Shown here: piece by piece, positions 1 through 8,594 of the stretch | How positions within the stretch are numbered: the first letter of the stretch is position 1 | Layout: each line of letters begins with the position of its first letter | NCBI GenBank assembly: GCA_045542485.1 | Contig: JAZQLC010000027.1 | Coordinates: 22,199 to 86,198, forward strand | Length of the DNA: 64,000 bases | Direction: 5' to 3' | From: SIG575 sp045542485 | GTDB taxonomy: Bacteria; Bacillota; Clostridia; Oscillospirales; Acutalibacteraceae | Position numbers and translations under genes: made by a program | Notes under the pieces: model-generated | Database searches by the model: none | What the model saw: the letters and a program-made list of their open reading frames with translations, nothing else | What the model was told of the DNA's origin: nothing

Positions 1-3000
1 GCCGCTGACAACTTCGATATTCGATACTGTTGCACCGTTTGCAAGTTCACCGATTGCTATACCTGTACCTGCTGATGTTTCGCCTGAGTTCACTGAGCAA
101 TCAATGAATTTAAGATTCTGGACATTGGGAATTACATTACCCTCTGCATCTGTCTTCACGCCTGAAACTTTACTGAATATACCGACGGGAGATTCAGAAG
201 ATTCGATTGTTACATCGAAGCCTGTGATTGAATGACCCTGACCGTCATAAGTACCGGTAAAGTTGGGAATAAGCTGTGCAAGACTTGTTGCAGGATATTT
301 AGACTTATCTGACAAGTCAATATCTGCAGTCTGGATAAATGAATATGAGGGAAGAACTTTTACGATGTGGTAGAAGATATCAGCGTTTTCAACCTGAATC
401 GGGTTTTCTGCTGTACCCTCACCTTCAAAGTTAACACCACAGATTACGGGGATACCGATCTGGAGACCGTTAGTGTAAGTAAACACAAGGTCTGCAGTAT
501 TGAACTGCTTAACTTTGATTTTATAAGGATACTTCTCAAGGTTAACACCGAGATGTCCGTCGTCATTGGCAATAACTTCAAAAATATCCTTATTTGCAGA
601 CTGTATACCGTCTGTTTCTACAAGTGTAAAGTCTTTACCTGCAATTGAGAAACCAAAAGGTGTACCTGAGCCTTCATTTGCAGCGAGGAGTTCTTTGAAT
701 TCTGTTGAGAACTCGTAAACTGTATCACCAAACCACTGATAAGATGCTGACGGGTTTGTTGCTACGAAACCGTCTGTTACAACACTGACGGGAAGCTGTG
801 TTACAGTTCCGTCTGACGGTGAAACAAAGTTGTACATTACTTTGTTTACATCATAGATTGTTTCAAAGAACACACTGTAAACGGGATCCTGATAATCCTT
901 GACTGCTGCAAGACCATAGAGACCGTATGAACCTGCAGTATAAGATGAATAGAAAATCTTATCAAAGGGTCTTACACCATATTCTATTGTTTTACCGTTA
1001 GAATCCTGTTCGGGGAACGGCGCCTGAGCATTGAGTACCTGCTCATTGGGGTTATTTGAGTTGTACTGGTTACCTTCGATTGAGCCGAGGATAACACCGA
1101 AACGCTCTGTTGCTGCCTCGAGAGGAGTGATTCTTGCTGATACTATGCAATCGTAGATAATTGACTCTGTAATCTCGTTGAGTCTGCCCTGGAATACTGC
1201 AAATTCACCGATTACGCCACCTACGTTGAATGTACCTGAAATTTCACCACCTGCAGTTACATTCTTAATCTGAATCTGAGGAGCGAATGTTTCTTCATTC
1301 ATTGCAAGTGCATTTGATGTGATAACACCGATTACTGAACCTGCACCTGTTTTACGCTTGACCGAGTCGCCAAGAGTAAGTGTATTTGTTGTTGGGGCAG
1401 TAAGCTGATTTACTTTAGCAAGAGTTGTACAATCAGAAATGATAAGACAAGTTTCTGTCTGAAGCTGACCTTTACCTCTGTTTGATGCACTACCTACGAT
1501 ACCACCTGCACAATGACCTGATGTAACAGTTGTATTTGCATCAACAGTACAATCTGTAATGTAGTAGTGGTAACTGTCTTTTGACTGACCGAGAATACCA
1601 CCTGCAATACCATTGGGACTTGCACTAGTGTCATTTCTGATTGTATCAGTAACTTCTACATTAGTGTTTGTGACATCTATTTCTTCAAGTGTAAGGTCAC
1701 AACCTCCTGTCGCAAGGTTGATGATGTTACCTGAGCCTACGGCACCGCCCACAACTGTACCGAGAACAGATACATTGTTGACTTTTACGCGTGACGCAGG
1801 ATTGACAATGTTACCTTCGTCATCTTTAAGTTCCTCTGAACCTGTGATAACACCTGAATACTGACCTGCAATACCACCCGCGATAGAAACACCTGATATT
1901 GCAAGGTTAGTAACATCTACATTTTCAACAATTGGGTTAGTAATTGAACAGCCTGTTGTATCTGCTGATGATCCTACAATACCGCCGACACAATACTGAC
2001 CTTTTACTGTAATGCGTGAGTCATTATCAGCGCCGATAACCGAAACATCTGACAAAACAACATTGTTACCTGCCTGACCGACAATACCGCCGATTGCACC
2101 TGCCCTGCCGCCGAATGTACCTTCGATTGCAACACTTGATGCACCTGAAACTTTGACATTCTGGATAAGAGTGTTGTTTGCAACACCAACCAGAGCACCT
2201 GATTTTATTCCAAGGAAGCCGTTTGTCGTGCCGGGTACTGAAAGAATATTTACATTTTCAAGTTCAAGATTATAGATTTCTGCGCCGTCTGTGTAACCAA
2301 AGAGGCCGAGTGCGTCAGAATATGTTACTGTCTTATTACCATCAGCATCTGTTACTGTATATGCATCATCATATGCATAATCGGAATTCTGCTTCGGGTT
2401 ATTGATAAGCAGATTGCTGATTTTCATCTGCTCGTCATGGTAAGTTCTGATTTTTCCCTTGAAGGGAGCTTCTTCTGTACCGATAGGAGCAAAAGATTTG
2501 TTCTCTGTTGCCAACTCTTCTGTCATATCGATGTCGTTCATTATTTCATAATAAACGGGTACATGATTACCATCTTTATCTGAACCATAATAAAATTCAG
2601 GGTTATCCTTGAAATCATCCTTAGCAGAAGGATTATCGTGATGCTGTTTGATTGCAAGAAGGTCTTCTGCAGTGTAAATGAGGAACGGATCATACTCAGT
2701 ACCTGTACCGTCAAAAGCGTGTTCGCCGTTTACAACAACCCTGAAACCAACATCAAATGAAACTGTTTCGCCGTTGATGATACCTGTATAGGTTGTTTTA
2801 ACGGTTGCGTTACACTTCTTATCAAATGTCTGGATTGAAACGTCGGTAAGCTTGTTATATGTTGCATTTTCTGTTGGAGTCCCTGTAATATTACCCTGAG
2901 CATCTCTACCAGATGAACCATAACCAACAAGAATCTTTGATGAACTTGCAGTTGTTGTGAAAACAGGAACGCCTGATACTGTTCCACCCTTTGAAGGATC

Positions 3001-6000
3001 TGTAAATGCATTTCCGTCTGTACCTACAAGCACAGGCAGGTTACCTACCGAGAAACGCGGAACAGTTGTTGCCGCGAGACCTGCAACTCTTGTTGAACCC
3101 AAAGATACACCGCCGTATGCATACGAAACGGTTGTGTTTGCTTTTTCATATATTGTACTGCTTACAAACATATTTGTACGCAACTCAACAGTATTTGATT
3201 TTCCCATCATACCGTCTTCGTATCCCACAACAGCGTGTGCAAAGTGATTCAGGAATCTCTTACCGCCGGTTGAAGTGTTGGAGACACTGGTTGTAAAGTC
3301 AACTGTGATACCGCCCTTTGTCTGGTCAGCACCCTTGTTCATATCATAGCCACCTGAAGTTTCTTCAATATTACCGAAGAGTGCTTCACGGGTATTAAGC
3401 GATGAGAATACAACATTTTCTGCAAATGCAGATGAATTACTCTTTGTCTGATAACCTATATAACCGATTGCAAGACCTTTGACAACAGCAAGGTTTGAGC
3501 TTTCGAACTTGCAGGTTACATAACAATCTTTTATAAGTTTATTTTCACCGTTATGAGCGTTGGCATTGTTCATACCGATAATACCGCCAAGGTTTGAGTT
3601 ACCTTTTACAGTACCTTGTGAAAGACAACCAGTAACAAGAATACCTGATGTCTGAAGACCTGATGAAAGTCTGCCGACGATACCACCTGCTGCGTCAGTA
3701 ATTGAACCTTTTTTACCTGTTGTTTCGATTATACCGAGATTTGTACAGCCTGTAACTGTAAGGTTTTTGTTTGAGAACTGCTGTACATTACCTACGATAC
3801 CACCGGAAACCAGGGCTTTGATGGTCGTATCCTTAGTATTAGTTGTTGTTGTACCTGTTTCTGTATCAGTTGTTGTAGTTGTATGTGCTGAAACTTTACA
3901 GTTCGTTACAACTTTATCACCCCAGCATGAGCTCGTTGCATAAGCACTTACCTGTGCGAGGATACCAGCTGCGATATCGGGAGCTTCGATAGTTGAGCCT
4001 TTTACTGTACATCCTGAAATTGTTGATGTAGTATTTGCTTCATTTATAAGTCGGCTTACTACACCTGATGCGCACTCACCTTTTACTGTACAATCAGTTA
4101 CTGTACAATTTTCAAGTAATGAGCCGCCAAAGAGACCTGCAACTGCACCGAGAGATGCATAAGTAGGTCCGTTTGCAGCTTCACCGGAAGTGACTGTTGT
4201 GCCCGTAACTTCGCAAGCAGAAATTTTGTTTTTAATATCAGGAGCGTAACCTACTACACCACCAATACCGTATGCACTTGCTGAAAGAGTACAGTCAGTT
4301 ACTTTACATCCTGAAATTTCAGCGTAACATCCTTCAGTACTGTTCATAGATGTACCACCGATAATACCACCGATGTACGCGTGTTCTTTCACTTTCTTTG
4401 TTGATGTAACAGTTGTATTTTCAACAGTACAGTTTATAATCTGTGTAGCCTGAGCCGTTGATTTTACGTTAATACCGCCAACGATACCACCAACATGGTT
4501 CTGACCGCTGATAACCGAATTTGTTACCTTACATCCTTCGATAACTGCATAGTCGTAAACTGTACCTACAATTGCACCTGTATATGATGCACCTACAATG
4601 CTTGCATTATCAATATTGAGCCTTCTAATAGTTGCACCCTGAATATAACCGAAGAGCGCCTGGTCAAGGTTACCGTGGCCAAAGTTCAGGTTGGAAATTG
4701 TATAACCTGCACCATCAAATTCGCCTTTGAAGAAAACAGACGATGAACCGATAGGCTCAATAGTATAACCTGACATATCAATATCAGCTGCGAGTCTGAT
4801 TTTTGAGGAGGAGCTCATATACATATATTCTGTTGAGCCTGAAACCAGTTGTGTCTGATTTGTTGACAGATAGTAAAGGTCAACAGGAGTTTTGATAAGG
4901 TAGTAGCCATCACCATCAATTTCAAGGTCTGATGAGCTGAACACTGTCAGCTTTGCCACAAGACCTGTTGCATTGTGCTTAGCTGTAACATATGCACTTG
5001 CGTTCGTATCACCTGTGAATGTTGTTGAAAGACCTATTCTTCCGAACCATCTGAAGTTAGTAAAATCAAGAACGTTTTCATTGGATGAAACTGCTGTGAA
5101 GTGGTTATTAAGGTCAGTTGCTGCGTTTGAATAAGAAGCTATATCGAATCTGTCAATGTTGTTGATTCCTTCAAGGTAAAGAATATCACTTGCTGCAGAA
5201 ACCTTAAGTGAAATATCACCCCAGAGCTGGGTTGAAGCATTCTGCATCTGGAATGACCAGACTTTACAGCTACCTGTATATGCACCGGATCTGATACCGG
5301 TTGTTAAATCGTTTTTACCGCCGGTGAGCGTATCTGTGTATGCGTGTGCCGGAGAATAATAGCAGTTATAGATATGAGTTTCACTGCTGTCTGACTGAAT
5401 GTTACCGGCAAAAAGGTTACAGGTTGAAGCATTGAATGAGCTTCCTACAGCTGATCTTATGAGACCGCCTGCAGAATAACAGTTCTGAATATAACCACCC
5501 TTGAGTGATTTGATCTGGCCTGCAAATACTGCCATATTCTGCATACCTGATTTCATACCTTTGACATTAACGTCTGAACCACAGTTATCAATAATTGTTT
5601 TTTCAGCATCAATTACGCCAACAAAACCTGCGATACCGTCGTAATTAGCCTCAATATGGGTACCTGCACTACCATCTGCCGTTTCATAGTTACTGTCTAC
5701 ATAACAGCCGTACAGATATGAGTTACCGTAAATCGCTTTTGCGAAAAGACCGGTGTTGCCTTCTGTGAGTACAATAGTATTTCCAGCAAATGAAGTAATC
5801 ACTGTATTCTTCATAGTCGCATTACAGATATTACCGAATACACTGGAAATATATCTGTCAGTGGTATTAGCTGACATTTTAACAGTAAGGTTTCTGATTA
5901 CACCGTTTGTAAGGTTTGATGCTACATCAGCTTCATCAGAAGGATCTGACTTGTGAGTAGTAGCGTTGTTGTTCTGAAGAGAGTTGTCACGTGAGCCATA

Positions 6001-8406
6001 GATGCCCTTGAACAGATCTCTGTCTACCTCATATGTAATCACATTACCATTACCGTTGATTGTGCCCCAGAAAGTTGCAGCAGGAGCTGTGAAACTATCG
6101 TTAACATACGGAGCACCGTCAAGCACAAAATGTGCCGCAGGTGCGTAGTAAAGGAAATTCATTTCTGCTGTGGTAAGCTCAATAGGCTTATCCTTTGTAC
6201 CTATAAATCCGTCAGATGTATAGTCAGATGAATTATGGATACCGTTTGAGTTAAGAATACCCAATTCCATAGGCTGATTTACAAGAGTTGTGCCCTCTTT
6301 ATTTGCACCTATAGATGAAGGAATAGTGATATCAACATCATAGTAATAGACAGTTTTATCGTTTTTACCATCTGTGATAAGTTCGTAAGTAAGGTTGTTT
6401 GTACCAAGACCGGTTACTGTATAATAAGAAGAGTTTGTCGGACCTGAGAAATTTCCCTTTACAGTAAATGTAGCGTCGCCCCAGCCTGAGAAGTCAAAAG
6501 AGCTTGTTGATACCTGAGCTTTTGTCTTTGTAATGCCATAATCAAAACCATTTACTATCAGATGATTATAGCTTGACATTGCATAGGCTTTTGAGAACTG
6601 AAGGTCGCCTTCATTTGCACCCGCACCACCGAATGATACAGGAGAAGGTCTTGAAGAAATGATAGCTGAGTAGAATACATTTCTTATCTTGTTATTTTTA
6701 TATGCTGTGTCGCCATTGAAACCAACGATTGCACCAAGAGGAGCTTTTGAATCAATGATTTTAACGAGAGCATAGCAGTTTTCTACGCCGAAGTTGTTAC
6801 CTGTATCGCCATAACCTACGATGCCGCCGATGTAACGGGAAATTGTATTTCCGTCACCTACACCGTCAGTTGAGCCTGTTGCAATACAGTTTCTGATGCC
6901 ATAGTTTGATTTACCTGCGATACCGCCGTATATTGCACCGTCTGTTGCATCTGCAAAGTAAACACCGACATTTTTTACAGTACAAAGCTGAACGTCACCT
7001 GTATTGTCGCCGACGATACCACCTGCTGCAGAAGCTCCTGTAACAAGGATATCATATTTTGTTGCTGATGCTTTTTCGTTTGTATTAAAGCTACCTGTCA
7101 CATCAGCGCGCTGGATACGGCCTGTGTTGTGACCTACAAGGAAACCTATTTTGTCAGCACCCTTGACGCTACTGTTACGACCGTCCATCTGGATTTCACA
7201 GTAGTACATACCTGTTGCTGAGCTTGTTCTCTGTGTTGCGTTTGTACCGACAAGACCACCAACAAAGGTGCTCTTTGATGTATCACCTTCGATAGTAAGC
7301 TTAACACCACGGACTTTGTTGATTTTACCTCTGTTCTGTGCAACAAGGGCACTGGCATAAGGTCTTGATGTTTTAATCGTTACATTTTCTGCAGTATTAA
7401 GTTTAACATTTGTGTTATCAAAGTTTGTTTCACTGTCAATAACACCACCGTTATCAACTACGATAGCAGTACCTGAATATGTACGCAGTGTTGTATTGTC
7501 AGGATAGAAGGATTCTGCCTTTGTAGTTGAAGCCGTTGTATCAAGTACGATAATTGAAAATCTGCATTCGTCTATGCTACCATCGTTTTTCAGAACAATA
7601 CCTGCAGCCTGTGCATCAGAATATCCGTTAGTGATTGACACATTATGAACGGCAAGATTTGTAATGGTTGATGCTGAGTTGACATAACCGAAAATACTGA
7701 GTGAAGTAAAACTGCTGAGACTCATCGTTACATTCTTAATCTGTTTTCCGTTACCGTCAAGGTGGAAGAAAACATTGGAGTTAGATGAAACATCAGGGTT
7801 AACTGAAACAAGTGCTCCGCCGATTCCGCCGTATTCAGCCTGATCGTCGAGATATGCCTGATCAATTGTAACATCTGCGAAATCGATGTCAGCAGTAAGC
7901 CTGAAATATTTGTTTGCGTTACCGGTATCATTGATTGCCTCGTTCATTCTGAGGAAGAAATCAACAGAACTGACAGCGTAGGGGTTAGACTCAGTACCCA
8001 TATTTGCTGTTGTACCGTCAACGCCGACCCATTCACCGGCTTTATTGTTATCAACTTTTCCGTCTTCAATCTGAATATCGGGTTTCTTTTCAGTTGTTGT
8101 TTCAGTAGTTTCTGCAGGTTTGGTTGTTGCAGGTTTTTCAGCGCCGATAGTTGTTGATTCTGCTTCTGTTTCAGCCTCTGTTGTCTCTTTGTCAGTAGTC
8201 TCGGAGGTTGTTGACTCTGATGTCTGAGGAACAGTTGTTTCAGGAGCATTTGTTGTAGCTTCTTCAGAGTCCGTAAGTGCGGAGGTATATTCACTTGTAG
8301 TAGACTCTTCAGTTGCTGCGAGTGCAGTGTATACGCCGGTGGAGGAAATAAGTACCACCCCGGTAAGAACTAAGGATATTAACCTTTTCATCAATTTTTT
8401 GTCCAT
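1..8406 (-). CDS. Giant secreted GLUG-repeat surface protein (3' end outside window)
   Basis: The reading frame is open without a stop from the ATG at 8406 to the window edge, giving 2802 codons with the C-terminus missing. A GGAGG lies nine bases before the ATG. Residues 1-31 form a signal peptide (basic start, hydrophobic core, ending TALAA), followed by about 65 residues rich in Thr, Glu and Ser that look like a wall-spanning linker. The rest repeats modules that open with a G-x-G-T-x-x-x-P-like strand (near 7990, 6200, 2690 and 420; a variant, DGDGYYLI, near 4910). These are followed by many GLUG motifs of the form GGIVG...I.NC, as in GGIVGDNTG and GGIVGYGDT. GLUG repeats (Pfam family) occur in large bacterial adhesins and IgA-protease-like proteins and predict a right-handed beta-solenoid. 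It is the last visible gene of the SipW/AAA locus, so an exported adhesin or cargo role is inferred. Cell attachment cannot be judged without the C-terminus. Confidence 0.9.
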   Translation of the reverse strand, partial: MDKKLMKRLISLVLTGVVLISSTGVYTALAATEESTTSEYTSALTDSEEATTNAPETTVPQTSESTTSETTDKETTEAETEAESTTIGAEKPATTKPAETTETTTEKKPDIQIEDGKVDNNKAGEWVGVDGTTANMGTESNPYAVSSVDFFLRMNEAINDTGNANKYFRLTADIDFADVTIDQAYLDDQAEYGGIGGALVSVNPDVSSNSNVFFHLDGNGKQIKNVTMSLSSFTSLSIFGYVNSASTITNLAVHNVSITNGYSDAQAAGIVLKNDGSIDECRFSIIVLDTTASTTKAESFYPDNTTLRTYSGTAIVVDNGGVIDSETNFDNTNVKLNTAENVTIKTSRPYASALVAQNRGKINKVRGVKLTIEGDTSKSTFVGGLVGTNATQRTSSATGMYYCEIQMDGRNSSVKGADKIGFLVGHNTGRIQRADVTGSFNTNEKASATKYDILVTGASAAGGIVGDNTGDVQLCTVKNVGVYFADATDGAIYGGIAGKSNYGIRNCIATGSTDGVGDGNTISRYIGGIVGYGDTGNNFGVENCYALVKIIDSKAPLGAIVGFNGDTAYKNNKIRNVFYSAIISSRPSPVSFGGAGANEGDLQFSKAYAMSSYNHLIVNGFDYGITKTKAQVSTSSFDFSGWGDATFTVKGNFSGPTNSSYYTVTGLGTNNLTYELITDGKNDKTVYYYDVDITIPSSIGANKEGTTLVNQPMELGILNSNGIHNSSDYTSDGFIGTKDKPIELTTAEMNFLYYAPAAHFVLDGAPYVNDSFTAPAATFWGTINGNGNVITYEVDRDLFKGIYGSRDNSLQNNNATTHKSDPSDEADVASNLTNGVIRNLTVKMSANTTDRYISSVFGNICNATMKNTVITSFAGNTIVLTEGNTGLFAKAIYGNSYLYGCYVDSNYETADGSAGTHIEANYDGIAGFVGVIDAEKTIIDNCGSDVNVKGMKSGMQNMAVFAGQIKSLKGGYIQNCYSAGGLIRSAVGSSFNASTCNLFAGNIQSDSSETHIYNCYYSPAHAYTDTLTGGKNDLTTGIRSGAYTGSCKVWSFQMQNASTQLWGDISLKVSAASDILYLEGINNIDRFDIASYSNAATDLNNHFTAVSSNENVLDFTNFRWFGRIGLSTTFTGDTNASAYVTAKHNATGLVAKLTVFSSSDLEIDGDGYYLIKTPVDLYYLSTNQTQLVSGSTEYMYMSSSSKIRLAADIDMSGYTIEPIGSSSVFFKGEFDGAGYTISNLNFGHGNLDQALFGYIQGATIRRLNIDNASIVGASYTGAIVGTVYDYAVIEGCKVTNSVISGQNHVGGIVGGINVKSTAQATQIINCTVENTTVTSTKKVKEHAYIGGIIGGTSMNSTEGCYAEISGCKVTDCTLSASAYGIGGVVGYAPDIKNKISACEVTGTTVTSGEAANGPTYASLGAVAGLFGGSLLENCTVTDCTVKGECASGVVSRLINEANTTSTISGCTVKGSTIEAPDIAAGILAQVSAYATSSCWGDKVVTNCKVSAHTTTTTDTETGTTTTNTKDTTIKALVSGGIVGNVQQFSNKNLTVTGCTNLGIIETTGKKGSITDAAGGIVGRLSSGLQTSGILVTGCLSQGTVKGNSNLGGIIGMNNANAHNGENKLIKDCYVTCKFESSNLAVVKGLAIGYIGYQTKSNSSAFAENVVFSSLNTREALFGNIEETSGGYDMNKGADQTKGGITVDFTTSVSNTSTGGKRFLNHFAHAVVGYEDGMMGKSNTVELRTNMFVSSTIYEKANTTVSYAYGGVSLGSTRVAGLAATTVPRFSVGNLPVLVGTDGNAFTDPSKGGTVSGVPVFTTTASSSKILVGYGSSGRDAQGNITGTPTENATYNKLTDVSIQTFDKKCNATVKTTYTGIINGETVSFDVGFRVVVNGEHAFDGTGTEYDPFLIYTAEDLLAIKQHHDNPSAKDDFKDNPEFYYGSDKDGNHVPVYYEIMNDIDMTEELATENKSFAPIGTEEAPFKGKIRTYHDEQMKISNLLINNPKQNSDYAYDDAYTVTDADGNKTVTYSDALGLFGYTDGAEIYNLELENVNILSVPGTTNGFLGIKSGALVGVANNTLIQNVKVSGASSVAIEGTFGGRAGAIGGIVGQAGNNVVLSDVSVIGADNDSRITVKGQYCVGGIVGSSADTTGCSITNPIVENVDVTNLAISGVSIAGGIAGQYSGVITGSEELKDDEGNIVNPASRVKVNNVSVLGTVVGGAVGSGNIINLATGGCDLTLEEIDVTNTNVEVTDTIRNDTSASPNGIAGGILGQSKDSYHYYITDCTVDANTTVTSGHCAGGIVGSASNRGKGQLQTETCLIISDCTTLAKVNQLTAPTTNTLTLGDSVKRKTGAGSVIGVITSNALAMNEETFAPQIQIKNVTAGGEISGTFNVGGVIGEFAVFQGRLNEITESIIYDCIVSARITPLEAATERFGVILGSIEGNQYNSNNPNEQVLNAQAPFPEQDSNGKTIEYGVRPFDKIFYSSYTAGSYGLYGLAAVKDYQDPVYSVFFETIYDVNKVMYNFVSPSDGTVTQLPVSVVTDGFVATNPSASYQWFGDTVYEFSTEFKELLAANEGSGTPFGFSIAGKDFTLVETDGIQSANKDIFEVIANDDGHLGVNLEKYPYKIKVKQFNTADLVFTYTNGLQIGIPVICGVNFEGEGTAENPIQVENADIFYHIVKVLPSYSFIQTADIDLSDKSKYPATSLAQLIPNFTGTYDGQGHSITGFDVTIESSESPVGIFSKVSGVKTDAEGNVIPNVQNLKFIDCSVNSGETSAGTGIAIGELANGATVSNIEVVSG

Positions 8407-8535
8407 TCTAAAATACCTCCGAAATTTTAAAAGCTTCACCAAAGTTCTCTTTGTGCGTCACACACGCTATATACAAGATGTTGAAACTTTTAATTTTGCA
8501 GCAAAAACCAAGTAAAATCAAGGTTTTTACCGTTT

Positions 8536-8594
8536 TGTAAAGTTATCCACTTTACACTATATATTTAATTGTAAAGTTTTTATACTTTACAATT
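8536..8594. promoter_or_regulatory. Two tandem TGTAAAGT palindromes before the GLUG gene
   Basis: The gap between the coiled-coil gene and the GLUG gene holds two near-identical inverted repeats. One has arms TGTAAAGT and ACTTTACA around five bases (8536-8556). The other has arms AATTGTAAAGT and ACTTTACAATT around six bases (8567-8594), and its end touches the stop codon of the upstream gene. Identical arms in both copies suggest paired operators for a dimeric regulator, or mRNA hairpins. A weak promoter match (TTGATT, 17 bases, CAAAAT) lies just downstream on the minus strand, so the GLUG gene may have its own regulated transcript. Confidence 0.45.

Noticed and set aside
1..8406. CRISPR-like or tandem DNA repeats in the first 8.4 kb
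   Set aside because: Repetition is at protein level (GLUG motifs with diverged codons), with no regularly spaced identical DNA repeats.
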